Below, piece by piece: positions 1 to 9,126 of a DNA stretch of 64,000 bases. Each line of letters begins with the position of its first letter. Position 1 is the stretch's first letter. The notes beneath the pieces were generated by a model. That model had not been told where the DNA came from, searched no databases, and saw nothing but the letters and a program-made list of their open reading frames with translations. The position numbers were made by a program, and so were the translations under genes. The stretch spans positions 18,769 through 82,768 of the forward strand of contig CAZSNF010000016.1 of NCBI GenBank assembly GCA_964608315.1, in the 5' to 3' direction. Source of the DNA: VXPQ01 sp964608315 (lineage in GTDB: Bacteria > Bacteroidota > Rhodothermia > Rhodothermales > VXPQ01).

Positions 1-28
1 ATATTCCCTTCTACGTCGGGTCGTAATC

Positions 29-3000
29 GTGCGTGCATCCAGTGGGAATGGCGAATCCGGCAAAACGCCTGTGTTCGTGGGGGACGTTCCCGTGCGGCGT
101 ATGGACGGCCCGGTTACGGGCGCCTTTGTCGAACTGGACGGCGAAACGTTCTACAAGATCGGACGGTGCGACCGGTTGCCTCCTTTCTTCATGTCGATGG
201 TCAGCGACGGCGACCATTGGCTTTTCGCATCAAGCAATGGGGCGTTGACGGCGGGCAGAGGGACCGCGGGGCAGGCGCTTTTTCCCTATTGCACGGACGA
301 CAAGATCCACGATGCGCAGGATCGGGTGGGCGGAAAAACCATCCTGCTGGTGGAGCGACAGAACGGATACGCGTTGTGGGAGCCGTTTTCGGATCGGTAT
401 CGGGGGGCGTACGCCGTCGAGCGCAATCTGTACAAGAGCCTGTACGGACACAAGATTCGCTACGAGGAAATCAATCGCGACCTCCAGCTTGTCTTCGCGT
501 ATACCTGGGCCGCCAGCCAGCAATTCGGTTTCGTTAAACGGTCGACGCTCCGCAATACCGGTTCCGTGCAGGCAAGCGTGAGGGTTCTGGACGGGATCCT
601 GAATATTTTGCCATACGGCGTGCCCCAGGCTTTGCAAACCGACCGCAGCAATCTGGTGGACGCCTACAAGAAGAGCGAATGGCATGGCCCGGCGGGTCCG
701 GCGCTGTTCGCATTGAGTTCCATTCCCGTGGACAAGCCCGAACCGAGCGAGGCGCTCATGGCTACGGCGGCATGGTCCGCGGGGCTGGAGGCCGAGGCGC
801 ACCTCTTGTCTGCGGCGCAGTTGGACCGCTTCCGGCGGGGTTTGCCTGTGGAGCAGGAGCATGACGTGCGGGGCGTACGGGGAGCCTACTTCGTGCAGGC
901 GACTTTCGAGGCGCCGCCCGGCGTCGAGCGCATCTGGCATGTGGTGGCCGACGTTGGGCAGGGACCGGATCGGGCGGTTGCGTTGCGAGCCTTGCTGCGC
1001 GCGCATTTTCGGGGCGAGGCGGACATAGTCGCCCGGATAGAACAGGATGTCCGGGAAGGCGGCGAGCGCCTGGCCCGCCTCGTGGCCGCTGCGGACGGCA
1101 TGCAGCAGACCGCCGAGCCCATGATGGCGGCGCGGCATTTTTCGCACGTGATGTTCAATGTGATGCGGGGTGGGGTATTCGTGGAGAATGGCCTGATATC
1201 CCGCTCCGATCTCGCCTCGTTTTTGCGCCGTCGCAATCGCCGGGTGACCGCCCGGCATGAGACATGGGTCGCCGGACTCCCCGACCGGACGCCGGTCAAC
1301 TGGTTGCTTGCGGATGCAGCCGCCCTAAACGATCCGCAGATGGAGCGGCTGTGCCATGAATATTTGCCGCTTACGTTCGGGCGCCGCCATGGCGATCCCA
1401 GCCGCCCGTGGAACCGTTTCGCCATCGATACGCACAACGAGGACGGCTCGCGCAAAATCGCCTACGAGGGCAACTGGAGGGACATTTTCCAGAATTGGGA
1501 AGCGCTGGCTTTTTCCTGGCCGGAATATGTCGAAAGCATGGTTTGCAAGTTCGTCAATGCGTCGACCCCCGACGGACACAATCCCTACCGCCTGACGCAG
1601 GACGGCGTCGACTGGGAGGTGCTCGATCCCAACGATCCCTGGTCGTACATCGGCTACTGGGGAGATCATCAGATCGCCTATCTGCTCAAACTGCTTGAAT
1701 GCTCCCGCGCGCATCATCCCGGCAGACTGGAGGAGTTTCTCGCGCGGAAAATATTCGCCTATGCGGATGTGCCGTACCGCATCCGACCGTACCGCGAGAT
1801 CCTGGCCAATCCCCATGAAACGATCGATTTCGACCGCGAATCGGCAGCGGGTTCCGCCCGCCGCGCGGCGGAGACAGGGGGAGACGGCAAACTGGTTCCG
1901 GGCGCCGACGGCGACCCGTATCTGGTGAACCTGGCCGAGAAACTGCTTGTCGCGATTCTGGCGCGGCTGGCCAGTTTCATCCCGGAGGGCGGTATCTGGA
2001 TGAATACGCAACGTCCCGAATGGAACGACGCCAACAATGCGCTCGTGGGATACGGCGTGTCTATGGTTACGCTGTGTTACGTACGGCGTTTTGTGCGTGT
2101 CGTCGCTGATCTCTTCGCCGGTCTGCCGCGCGAAACCCTCGATCTTTCCGAAGAAGTGGCCGGTTTCATGGAGGCGATTTCCGAAGAGCTGGGCCGGTAC
2201 GAGCATCTTGCAGCCGGAGTCTGGACCGACGAGGACCGGAAAAAGGCGATGGACGCGCTGGGCGAAGCGGGGAGCGCGTATCGCGTGAAGATATACGAGG
2301 ATGGATTTTCCGGTAAGGCGCAGGCTGTGCGCCGCGATGCGGCGCTGACCTTGCTTGGGCGCGCTGCGGCGTTTGCGGAGCACAGCATCCGGGCCGCCCG
2401 GCGTCCCGACGGGTTGTTTCATGCCTACAGTCTGATGTCGGTTACGTCCCCGAAGACCGTAGCGCTCCGGTCCATGTACGCCATGCTGGAAGGGCAGGTC
2501 GCGGCGCTGAGCGCCGGGACGCTTTCGGGCAAGGAAGCGCTCGAGGTGTTATCGACGCTCAGGGCCGGGCCGCTGTATTGTCCGCGCCGGAACACCTATC
2601 TCCTGTACCCTGATCGGGCGCTGCCCCGGTTCACCGAAAAGAACCGGATCGAAGCCGGTCGCGTGGAGGAAATCGCACTGCTCCGGTCGCTGGCCGGCGC
2701 GGGAGACCGCCGGTTGATCGTGCAGGACGAGGAAGGAGGATGGCATTTCAACGGCCTCTTCCGCAACGCGGACTCCGTACAAGCCGCCCTCGACGCCTTG
2801 CGGCGGGAAGGGTACGCCGAGGCGGTCGAACAGGACGGGGACGCGGTGCTTGCCCTGTTCGAGGACGTGTTCGATCACCGCTCGTACACCGGGCGCTCCG
2901 GAACCTTCTTCGGATACGAAGGGCTGGGAAGCGTGTACTGGCACATGGTGTCCAAATTTTTGCTTGCGGTCCTGGAGTGTTTTCGCGCGGCGGAAGACGC

Positions 3001-3538
3001 CGGGGAGGATATGGCGGTGCGGCAGGGACTGGCCGAGCACTACTACGCCATTCGCGGGGGATTGGGCATGCACAGAACGCCGGAGCAATTCGGGGCCTTC
3101 CCTTCCGATCCGTATTCCCATACCCCGGCGCATGCGGGCGCGCAGCAACCGGGCATGACGGGACAGGTGAAGGAAGATATTTTGTGTCGTTGGGGCGAAC
3201 TGGGAGTGCTCGTTCGAGAGGGCAGGATCCATTTCCGGCCCACGCTGTTGCGCCACGGCGAATTTCTGACGCGCCCGGCCGAATTTCGCTGGTGCGATAC
3301 GGAAGGACGCCTGCGGACCCTGGAACTCCTGCCGGGCATGCTGGCCTTCACCTGTTGCCAGACGCCCTTCGTTTACCGTGTGGCTGAGCGGGCGGCTATC
3401 CATATCGCGGACCGGGACGGCTCCACCCGCGCGTTGGACGGATTGGCGCTTGATCGCGCGTCCAGCGAAAGCATATTCCGCCGCGAAGGCGTTATCCGCA
3501 AGATTGAGGTAGCCCTTACGCCGGGCTGGAAGGGATAG
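29..3538 (+). CDS. large hypothetical protein, possible (alpha/alpha)-barrel glycoside-hydrolase-like
   Basis: Long open frame of 1169 codons from a GTG at 29. The frame is open to the window edge, so the true start may lie upstream and the gene may be 5'-truncated. No signal peptide is visible at this start. The N-terminal third is beta-rich; the middle and end have helix-rich segments with aromatic/acidic motifs such as GYWGDHQIAYLLKLLE (about residue 545) and RPEWNDANNALVGYG (about 655), which resemble the catalytic toroids of GH94/GH36-like enzymes. I cannot assign a family with certainty. It is followed after 46 nt by a KDPG-type aldolase, which fits a role in carbohydrate use. The CDS itself is certain from its length and composition; the function is a guess. 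Confidence 0.75.
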   Translation: MRASSGNGESGKTPVFVGDVPVRRMDGPVTGAFVELDGETFYKIGRCDRLPPFFMSMVSDGDHWLFASSNGALTAGRGTAGQALFPYCTDDKIHDAQDRVGGKTILLVERQNGYALWEPFSDRYRGAYAVERNLYKSLYGHKIRYEEINRDLQLVFAYTWAASQQFGFVKRSTLRNTGSVQASVRVLDGILNILPYGVPQALQTDRSNLVDAYKKSEWHGPAGPALFALSSIPVDKPEPSEALMATAAWSAGLEAEAHLLSAAQLDRFRRGLPVEQEHDVRGVRGAYFVQATFEAPPGVERIWHVVADVGQGPDRAVALRALLRAHFRGEADIVARIEQDVREGGERLARLVAAADGMQQTAEPMMAARHFSHVMFNVMRGGVFVENGLISRSDLASFLRRRNRRVTARHETWVAGLPDRTPVNWLLADAAALNDPQMERLCHEYLPLTFGRRHGDPSRPWNRFAIDTHNEDGSRKIAYEGNWRDIFQNWEALAFSWPEYVESMVCKFVNASTPDGHNPYRLTQDGVDWEVLDPNDPWSYIGYWGDHQIAYLLKLLECSRAHHPGRLEEFLARKIFAYADVPYRIRPYREILANPHETIDFDRESAAGSARRAAETGGDGKLVPGADGDPYLVNLAEKLLVAILARLASFIPEGGIWMNTQRPEWNDANNALVGYGVSMVTLCYVRRFVRVVADLFAGLPRETLDLSEEVAGFMEAISEELGRYEHLAAGVWTDEDRKKAMDALGEAGSAYRVKIYEDGFSGKAQAVRRDAALTLLGRAAAFAEHSIRAARRPDGLFHAYSLMSVTSPKTVALRSMYAMLEGQVAALSAGTLSGKEALEVLSTLRAGPLYCPRRNTYLLYPDRALPRFTEKNRIEAGRVEEIALLRSLAGAGDRRLIVQDEEGGWHFNGLFRNADSVQAALDALRREGYAEAVEQDGDAVLALFEDVFDHRSYTGRSGTFFGYEGLGSVYWHMVSKFLLAVLECFRAAEDAGEDMAVRQGLAEHYYAIRGGLGMHRTPEQFGAFPSDPYSHTPAHAGAQQPGMTGQVKEDILCRWGELGVLVREGRIHFRPTLLRHGEFLTRPAEFRWCDTEGRLRTLELLPGMLAFTCCQTPFVYRVAERAAIHIADRDGSTRALDGLALDRASSESIFRREGVIRKIEVALTPGWKG

Positions 3539-3584
3539 CGCTGCCTTGTACCCTCTTATTTCCTGAAAAAAGTACGGTGACGCA

Positions 3585-4244
3585 ATGTCTGTCCTGCATC
3601 TTCGCGAAGCGGTCCTGAGCCGTATCCTTGCCACTGGCGTGGTGGCTGTGGTGCGCTTGCCCGATGCGTCGCATGTGCTCCGCGTCGTGGACGCTATCCG
3701 GGAAGGAGGGGTTACCGCCATCGAAATCACCATGACGACGCCGGGCGCCTTGCAGGCGATCACGGAGGTGGTCGGCAGTATGGATGATGTCGAGATCGGG
3801 GTGGGCTCCGTGCTGGATGCAGCGGGCGTGCACCGGGCTGTCGACGCCGGCGCACGGTATGTGGTGAGTCCGGTGTACAAGAAGGAACTCATAGATGCGG
3901 CGCACGAACGGGACGTGCCTGTGATGCCGGGGGCTTTCTCCCCCACGGAAATCCTCGAAGCCACCGAGGCCGGCGCCGACGTAGTCAAGGTGTTTCCCTC
4001 CGGCGTGGTGGGTATGTCGTATTTCAGGGCGGTGCTGGCGCCCGTGCCCCATCTGAAATTGATGCCCACCGGGGGAGTATCTCCGGAGAATGCAGGCGAC
4101 TGGATCCGCGCCGGGGCTGTTGCAGTGGGGGTGGGGTCTTCCCTGCTGGACAAGCAGGCCATCGCAGAAGGTAACTTCGGCAAGCTGACAGAAAACGCGC
4201 GCATGCTGCGCCGGAGCGTTGCGGAAGCGAAAAAGGAGGAATAA
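3585..4244 (+). CDS. eda: KDPG/KHG aldolase
   Basis: 219 aa, the usual length of class I 2-dehydro-3-deoxyphosphogluconate / 4-hydroxy-2-oxoglutarate aldolases. These cleave KDPG to pyruvate and glyceraldehyde 3-phosphate, or KHG to pyruvate and glyoxylate, in the cytoplasm. Family marks seen: GVVAVVRLPDA near the N-terminus, GGVTAIEITMTTPGAL (about 37-53), the substrate-loop region GVGSVLDA, and the Schiff-base lysine in ADVVKVFPSG (about 134-143), then LMPTGGVSPEN. The next genes code for a sulfatase, an SDR and an FAH-family hydrolase, so it probably works in sugar-acid breakdown. No clear Shine-Dalgarno precedes the ATG. Substrate choice cannot be read from sequence. Confidence 0.92.
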   Translation: MSVLHLREAVLSRILATGVVAVVRLPDASHVLRVVDAIREGGVTAIEITMTTPGALQAITEVVGSMDDVEIGVGSVLDAAGVHRAVDAGARYVVSPVYKKELIDAAHERDVPVMPGAFSPTEILEATEAGADVVKVFPSGVVGMSYFRAVLAPVPHLKLMPTGGVSPENAGDWIRAGAVAVGVGSSLLDKQAIAEGNFGKLTENARMLRRSVAEAKKEE

Positions 4245-4436
4245 AAGGATACTCTGATCAAAACCGCTTTGATCAGCGCTTCGCGTTCGCACGCGAAGCG
4301 CCCTTCGGGAGGCTGCGAGAAGCACGCTGGCCGCGTCATTCCTCATTATGTGGGGCCTGCCACATTGCTTCGTCATTCCTTGCCGGGCGCACTTCTCGCA
4401 GCCTCTGAACTTCGCGGACTTAATCAGAGTATCCTT
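4245..4436. repeat. palindromic repeat family, copy 1
   Basis: 192-bp element bounded by terminal inverted repeats: AAGGATACTCTGATCA at 4245-4260 and the near-perfect complement ending ATCCTT at 4436 (15 of 16). Inside are an arm GCTGCGAGAAG that pairs with CTTCTCGCAGC, and a small hairpin ATGTGG-GGCCTG-CCACAT. Related copies lie at 20722, 25157 and 38694, with fragments at 36929 and 61735. It starts directly after the eda stop codon. There is no credible coding capacity, so a non-autonomous MITE/BIME-like element is the best reading. Confidence 0.85.
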
Positions 4437-4599
4437 AAAGGCGAAATCCGTTTGTCCCGCATGTATTTTACGGGGCGGAGGCATATTCTTCCGTTCGAAC
4501 TTTTCTTAAAACAATACCCCCACCGATTCCATGTTTGCTCCGATGCCTGATGCAATACGCCATCCGGCGTTTTTCGCGTTTCGATCCCACTCGCTTGCC

Positions 4600-6003
4600 A
4601 TGCGTTGCCTGGTTTGCACCGCATTTTTCCTATGCCTGACGGCGTTCGCCGGGCGTCCGGCGGCGGCGCAGGCAGACCGTCCTCCGAATGTGGTGCTCAT
4701 CTTTGCGGACGATCTCGGCTACGGCGATATCGGGGTATACGGGCACCCGACGATCCGCACGCCCCATCTGGACCGCATGGCGGCGGAAGGGATGAAATTC
4801 ACCCAGTTTTATGTGGGCGCCTCGGTATGTACGCCAAGCCGGGCCGCGTTGCTGACCGGTCGTCTGCCGATCCGGAGCGGCATGGTCAGCGATCAGCGCC
4901 GGGTGTTTTTTCCGGATTCCAAACTGGGCCTGCCGGCGCGCGAAATTACGATAGCGGAGGCGCTCAGGGAGGCCGGGTACGCTACGGGCATAGTAGGTAA
5001 ATGGCATCTCGGTCATCTCGAACCGTTTCTTCCCACAAACCACGGTTTCGATTCCTACTACGGGATTCCCTATTCCAACGATATGGATCGCGTGGCGGGC
5101 GGCGAATGGCAGGAAATATTCTGGGATCCCAAATCCGAATACTGGAATGTGCCGTTGCTGCGCGACACGGAGGTCATCGAGCGCCCGGTCAATCAGGAAA
5201 CGATCACCCGGCGGTATGCGCAGGAGGCGGTGGCCTTCATCCGCGACCATGCCGGGGAGCCGTTTTTCCTGTACCTGGCGCATACCATGCCGCACACGCC
5301 GCTTTTCCGAAGCGCAGCGTTTGCCGGTCATAGCAAGGCGGGACTCTACGGGGACGTGATCGAAGAGATCGACTGGAGCGTAGGACAAGTCATGCAGGCG
5401 CTCGAGGAAGAGGGCATTGCGGAGAATACGCTCGTTTTTTTCACGAGCGATAACGGTCCCTGGCTTATTTTCCGGACGCACGGCGGTTCGGCGGGGCTTT
5501 TGCGGGACGGCAAGGGCACCACCTACGAGGGGGGCATGCGGTCGCCTGCGCTTGCATGGTGGCCGGGCACGGTACCGCCGGGAGCGGTGAATTCGGCGCT
5601 CGTGACGGCGATGGATGTGTTTCCCACGGTGCTGGGCATGGCGGGCGCGCCGGTTCCGGACGACCGCGCGATCGACGGGATGGATATTGGAAATATCCTT
5701 CGAGGAAGTGACGAGGACGCCCACGACATGATCCTGTACTACCGGGGCACGCGCATTTTCGCCGCGCGGGTAGGGCCCTGGAAAGCGCATTTCATCACGC
5801 AGCGGGCCTACATCGGGGACAGTCCTGTGTCGCGCGATCCCCCGATTCTGAATCATCTGGAGCACGATCCCTCCGAACGGTTCGACGTATCCGCGGAGCA
5901 TCCGGAGGTGCTGGAAGAGATTGCGGCGCGTGTAGCGGAGCACCGGGCCGGACTGGATCCCTGGCCGATCCAGCTTGACGCCCGCATCGAGATCGAGGAA
6001 TAA
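4600..6003 (+). CDS. secreted arylsulfatase (S1 family)
   Basis: Sulfatase that would hydrolyse sulfate esters, probably of polysaccharides, after export. I prefer the ATG at 4600 over the in-frame ATG at 4531 because it gives a clean signal peptide (MRCLVCTAFFLCLTAF...AAAQA) and a 467-aa protein. Features: metal-binding start NVVLIFADDLGYGDIG, the formylglycine signature C-T-P-S-R followed by AALLTGRLP, GKWHLGH, and a DNGP metal/active-site motif later in the chain. The cysteine form of the signature needs a maturation enzyme, which is not in this window. It sits between eda and an SDR/FAH pair on the same strand; the gap to the SDR gene is only 7 nt, which suggests co-transcription. Confidence 0.93.
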   Translation: MRCLVCTAFFLCLTAFAGRPAAAQADRPPNVVLIFADDLGYGDIGVYGHPTIRTPHLDRMAAEGMKFTQFYVGASVCTPSRAALLTGRLPIRSGMVSDQRRVFFPDSKLGLPAREITIAEALREAGYATGIVGKWHLGHLEPFLPTNHGFDSYYGIPYSNDMDRVAGGEWQEIFWDPKSEYWNVPLLRDTEVIERPVNQETITRRYAQEAVAFIRDHAGEPFFLYLAHTMPHTPLFRSAAFAGHSKAGLYGDVIEEIDWSVGQVMQALEEEGIAENTLVFFTSDNGPWLIFRTHGGSAGLLRDGKGTTYEGGMRSPALAWWPGTVPPGAVNSALVTAMDVFPTVLGMAGAPVPDDRAIDGMDIGNILRGSDEDAHDMILYYRGTRIFAARVGPWKAHFITQRAYIGDSPVSRDPPILNHLEHDPSERFDVSAEHPEVLEEIAARVAEHRAGLDPWPIQLDARIEIEE

Positions 6004-6010
6004 ACGGAAT

Positions 6011-6817
6011 ATGAATCAGCATGCTTCGGATATGCGGGAGGCGAATCGCCCCGGCGAGCGGCTTGCGGGCCGTACGGCGGTGGTGACCGGCGCGGCTTCA
6101 GGCATCGGGAAAGCTGCGGCGGAGTTGTTTGCGCGGGAAGGCGCCCGCGTGGCTCTGCTGGACGTGAACGAGGAGGCGGGCAGGGCGCTGGCCGCCGACC
6201 TGGGATCGTCTGCGGCTTTCTATGCCTGCGATGTGTCCGACGGGGAGGCCGTGCATGAAACCTTCCAGGCTGTCGCCGGGGATCTGGCTCCCGTGGATGT
6301 GCTGTTCAACAATGCCGGCGTGTCCCATGTCGGCACGGTGGCGACAACCGCCGAAGAGGATTTCGACCGGGTCTACCGGGTCAACGTGAAGGGCGCGTAT
6401 CATTGCCTCCAGGCCGCCGTGCAGGGGATGTGCGGGCGGGGCGGCGCCATCGTGAATATGGCCTCGACCGTGTCGACCATCGGCGTCCCGGATCGCTTCG
6501 CCTATTCGATGAGCAAGGGCGCCGTGCTGACCATGACCCTTTCCGTGGCCTGCGACTACCTGCCGGAGGGCATACGGTGCAACGCCATTGCCCCTGCCCG
6601 CATTCACACCCCGTTCGTGGACGGGTATCTTGCGAAAAATTATCCGGGCAGGGAGCGGGAAATGTATGACCGGCTGGCCGCGGCGCAGCCCATCGGCAGG
6701 ATGGGAACGCCGGAAGAAGTGGCGGAGCTGGCGTTGTACCTGTGCTCGGATGCGGCGGCGTTCGTTACCGGTTCGCTTTTTCCCATAGACGGGGGCGCTA
6801 TTTTGCTTCGTCCCTGA
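6011..6817 (+). CDS. SDR-family NAD(P) oxidoreductase
   Basis: Classical short-chain dehydrogenase of 268 aa from the ATG at 6011; an upstream in-frame start at 5975 would overlap the sulfatase gene. Seen: TGAASGIGKAAAE (TGxxxGxG cofactor loop), DVNEEAG after beta-2 (an Asp that favours NAD), NNAGVSH, the catalytic Ser in NMASTVSTIG, Y-x3-K as YSMSK, and the C-terminal GSLFPIDGG. Because an FAH-family hydrolase follows after 29 nt, a 2-keto-3-deoxy-sugar-acid (e.g. L-fuconate or L-rhamnonate type) 4-dehydrogenase is a reasonable inference. Family sequence alone does not fix the substrate. Confidence 0.9.
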   Translation: MNQHASDMREANRPGERLAGRTAVVTGAASGIGKAAAELFAREGARVALLDVNEEAGRALAADLGSSAAFYACDVSDGEAVHETFQAVAGDLAPVDVLFNNAGVSHVGTVATTAEEDFDRVYRVNVKGAYHCLQAAVQGMCGRGGAIVNMASTVSTIGVPDRFAYSMSKGAVLTMTLSVACDYLPEGIRCNAIAPARIHTPFVDGYLAKNYPGREREMYDRLAAAQPIGRMGTPEEVAELALYLCSDAAAFVTGSLFPIDGGAILLRP

Positions 6818-6846
6818 TTCGTACGTATCACAGCCTTTGTTATCCC

Positions 6847-7743
6847 ATGCGACTCATTCGATTTGGTTCGCCCGGCGCCGAAAAGCCGGGACTTTTGCTT
6901 GCAGACGGAACCCGCGTGGACGCTTCCGCCGTGGCCCGCGACTACGACGAGGCGTTTTTCGCTGGGGATGGCATGACCCGCCTCCGGGCGTGGCTCGAAT
7001 CGGGCAAGGCCGCCGATGCGCCGCGCGTCGATGAAACCGTGCGCCTTGCGCCGCCAGTAGCCCGCCCGAGCAAGATTATCTGCATCGGACTGAATTACCA
7101 CAAGCATGCGCAAGAGTCGAAGATGGCCGCGCCGGAGGAGCCCGTGTTGTTCATGAAGGCGAGTTCGTCGCTCAGCGGGCCGTTCGACCCCATCGTACTG
7201 CCGCGCGGCTCGAGAAAAACCGACTGGGAAATCGAACTGGCCGCGATCGTCGGGCGGCGGGCGAAGTATGTATCGGAAAGCGATGCGCCGGACTGCGTAG
7301 CGGGGTATTCGATCATGAACGACGTTTCCGAGCGGCAATACCAGATCGAGCAGGGCGGGCAGTGGGTGAAAGGCAAGAGTTGCGACACCTTTTCTCCGCT
7401 GGGCCCCGCGCTCGTCACCCCGGACGAGATTGCGGACGTGCATGACCTGGACATGCGGCTTGCGGTCAACGGCGAGGAAATGCAGCGCAGTTCGACCGCG
7501 GATATGATCTTTCCCGTTCCTTTCCTCGTAAGCTACGTGAGCCGTTTCATGACGCTGCTTCCAGGGGATATTCTTTCCACGGGCACCCCGGAGGGGGTCG
7601 GGCTGGGCATGAAGCCCCCGAGGTATCTGCGGGTGGGTTATACGGTGGACCTGGAAATCGAGCGACTGGGGGCAATGCGGCAGGAAGCGGCGCCGCCCTG
7701 GGCGCCTGTCGGCAGGTCGTGGAATCCGGCGGCGGCGCGATAA
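6847..7743 (+). CDS. fumarylacetoacetate-hydrolase-family protein
   Basis: 298 aa from the ATG at 6847, which begins MRLIRFGSPG, the standard N-terminus of this family. Core motifs: KIICIGLNYHKHAQES, EPVLFMKASSSLSGPFD, the metal ligands in DWEIELAAIVG, NDVSERQYQ, KSCDTFSPLGPALV and GDILSTGTPEGVG. Members act as C-C or C-O hydrolases on 2,4-diketo acids, including 2,4-diketo-3-deoxy-L-fuconate hydrolase. The preceding SDR would make such a diketo acid, so the pair plus the aldolase upstream suggests non-phosphorylated deoxy-sugar breakdown to pyruvate. Ureidoglycolate lyase is an alternative annotation; context argues against it. Confidence 0.88.
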   Translation: MRLIRFGSPGAEKPGLLLADGTRVDASAVARDYDEAFFAGDGMTRLRAWLESGKAADAPRVDETVRLAPPVARPSKIICIGLNYHKHAQESKMAAPEEPVLFMKASSSLSGPFDPIVLPRGSRKTDWEIELAAIVGRRAKYVSESDAPDCVAGYSIMNDVSERQYQIEQGGQWVKGKSCDTFSPLGPALVTPDEIADVHDLDMRLAVNGEEMQRSSTADMIFPVPFLVSYVSRFMTLLPGDILSTGTPEGVGLGMKPPRYLRVGYTVDLEIERLGAMRQEAAPPWAPVGRSWNPAAAR

Positions 7744-8136
7744 AGGCGAAAAGAGGGATTTCCCCGTACGAATAAGACGAATCCGCCGCAGCGGAGCTGG
7801 CCTTCTTGCGCCCTTGTCCCTGGGGGAGCGGGGCCGGGTTTCGATGAGCCCGCTACCCGATAGCGACCCAGGCATGATTTTTATCGAAAAATTATCCAAT
7901 AATGAATTTTTTTGTTAAGGATGCTCTGCGCGCGCCCGCGTGCGGTTGCTCTTGCGATTGAACGAAACGTGATAAGGGAAGATTTGAGGGACATAGGGGC
8001 CGCGCGGGAAGTCGGGACGCCGCCGGGCGTCTTGCCTTAACATTTTTTCTCATCCTAAACCACTGTATAACATGTTTTTATATCAAAAAACAGATTATTT
8101 CTCCAAAATATACGGAGAAACTTTTCCGATCCGTGT
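7744..8136. other. intergenic, AT-rich at its right end
   Basis: No gene with coding character is visible. The left part is GC-rich; from about 7880 and again 8040-8130 it becomes AT-rich, ending in a strong promoter at 8137. The ATG at 8133 with an open frame lies upstream of that promoter's start point and is not used as the start here. Confidence 0.6.
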
Positions 8137-8164
8137 TTGACAAACGCATTCCTCGTGGTATATT
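8137..8164 (+). promoter_or_regulatory. sigma70-like promoter of the ExbBD/usher-like locus
   Basis: Perfect -35 hexamer TTGACA at 8137-8142, 16-bp spacer, and TATATT at 8159-8164. Transcription would start near 8171, about 105 nt before the preferred start codon at 8277. It is preceded by an AT-rich tract. This is the clearest promoter in the window apart from the one at 41738, and it faces a run of same-strand genes extending to 20.7 kb. Confidence 0.65.
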
Positions 8165-8276
8165 AGTAGTACGCAAACGGTTCATGCAAGCGGTACGTCC
8201 CGACGAGGCGCTACGCCTGGAAACGTGTCGCCAACCGCCGAATCCCGGATTTACGAACCATTCCCGAGGACAGCAT

Positions 8277-9116
8277 ATGTTCTGCTTCATTGATTATAGA
8301 GCGGGGGCCAGGATGCACAACAGGGGTGCTTGCGACGTACCCGGCAGCACAGTCGGTCGCAACGGCAGGCTCCCGAAGCCATGCGGTTCCCCCGCCCGCC
8401 CCCTGTTTTTCGCAGGCATTGCGAAGAGCCTCCTCATCCTCTCGATCCTGTTGCTTTCGTCGCCCCGCGCCGCCCATGGGCAGGATGCAAGGGCGAACCA
8501 GCGCGTTGTCCCCGTCGCAGAGGTGTATGACCTGGATTTCGTGGCTGGTTTTCTGGAAGACCAGATTATTGTTCCGGGAAATTCGGATTATACCCATGCG
8601 GTCTTTATGGATATCACGGAGGACGGATTCGGCGCAAACGATATTCTCGTGCTTTATCCTGACGAGGAACATTTTACGCTCAGTCCGTATCTCCCGGACG
8701 CCATGCTTAACACGCTGGTTGCGCTGAATCTCGAAACGGACTACCGAATCAACACTGTGCGGGAAAGAAGCGTGGTGCTCGCCAGCGAGGCAGAAGGCGA
8801 GGAAGATCCCAAAAAGGCTCTTGCCGGGGCTGTGTTGGGCTCTCTTTTGCACTATTATCCCGAAGGCCCCATGGAACTTCACCTCGTTCAGCGGGGCGAG
8901 GACGTCCATATCACGTTCTGGAACTACAGCGAGGACCTTTGGACCTTTAAGCCCGACGCTACCCAGTGCATTCATCCAGGCATCCAGGAAGCGAATCCGA
9001 TGACGATCATAGCGCATAAACAACCGGAGATTAGTTCTTATCTCGACAGCGAAGGGTGTGTCGTCGTTCACGACAGGACCATCGGCGGCAACGTTGTTGC
9101 CCGTACCTGTCCATAA
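8277..9116 (+). CDS. exported protein of unknown function
   Basis: The ATG at 8277 is preceded by GAGGA at 8266-8270 with good spacing, and it lies after the promoter at 8137, so I prefer it to the open-frame ATG at 8133. The 279-aa product has a basic N-terminal stretch, then a hydrophobic segment (SLLILSILLLSS) ending in AAHG-QDARA, a likely signal peptide. The mature part is acidic, with no motif I recognise; it has cysteines only near the C-terminus (ATQCIHPG, EGCVVVH, ARTCP). It is the first gene of the ExbD/TonB-like/usher-like locus, and the next gene starts 10 nt downstream. A periplasmic partner of that system is a guess from position only. Confidence 0.8.
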   Translation: MFCFIDYRAGARMHNRGACDVPGSTVGRNGRLPKPCGSPARPLFFAGIAKSLLILSILLLSSPRAAHGQDARANQRVVPVAEVYDLDFVAGFLEDQIIVPGNSDYTHAVFMDITEDGFGANDILVLYPDEEHFTLSPYLPDAMLNTLVALNLETDYRINTVRERSVVLASEAEGEEDPKKALAGAVLGSLLHYYPEGPMELHLVQRGEDVHITFWNYSEDLWTFKPDATQCIHPGIQEANPMTIIAHKQPEISSYLDSEGCVVVHDRTIGGNVVARTCP

Positions 9117-9126
9117 TGCATACGTT

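Noticed and set aside
4269..4550. 93-codon ORF inside repeat copy 1, similar ones in copies 2 and 3
   Set aside because: Shared translation comes from the repeat DNA itself; the frames start and stop at different places and copy 4 lacks most of it.
8133..8276. Upstream start of the first gene of the motor locus
   Set aside because: It lies before the promoter's start point; the ATG at 8277 has GAGGA in front.
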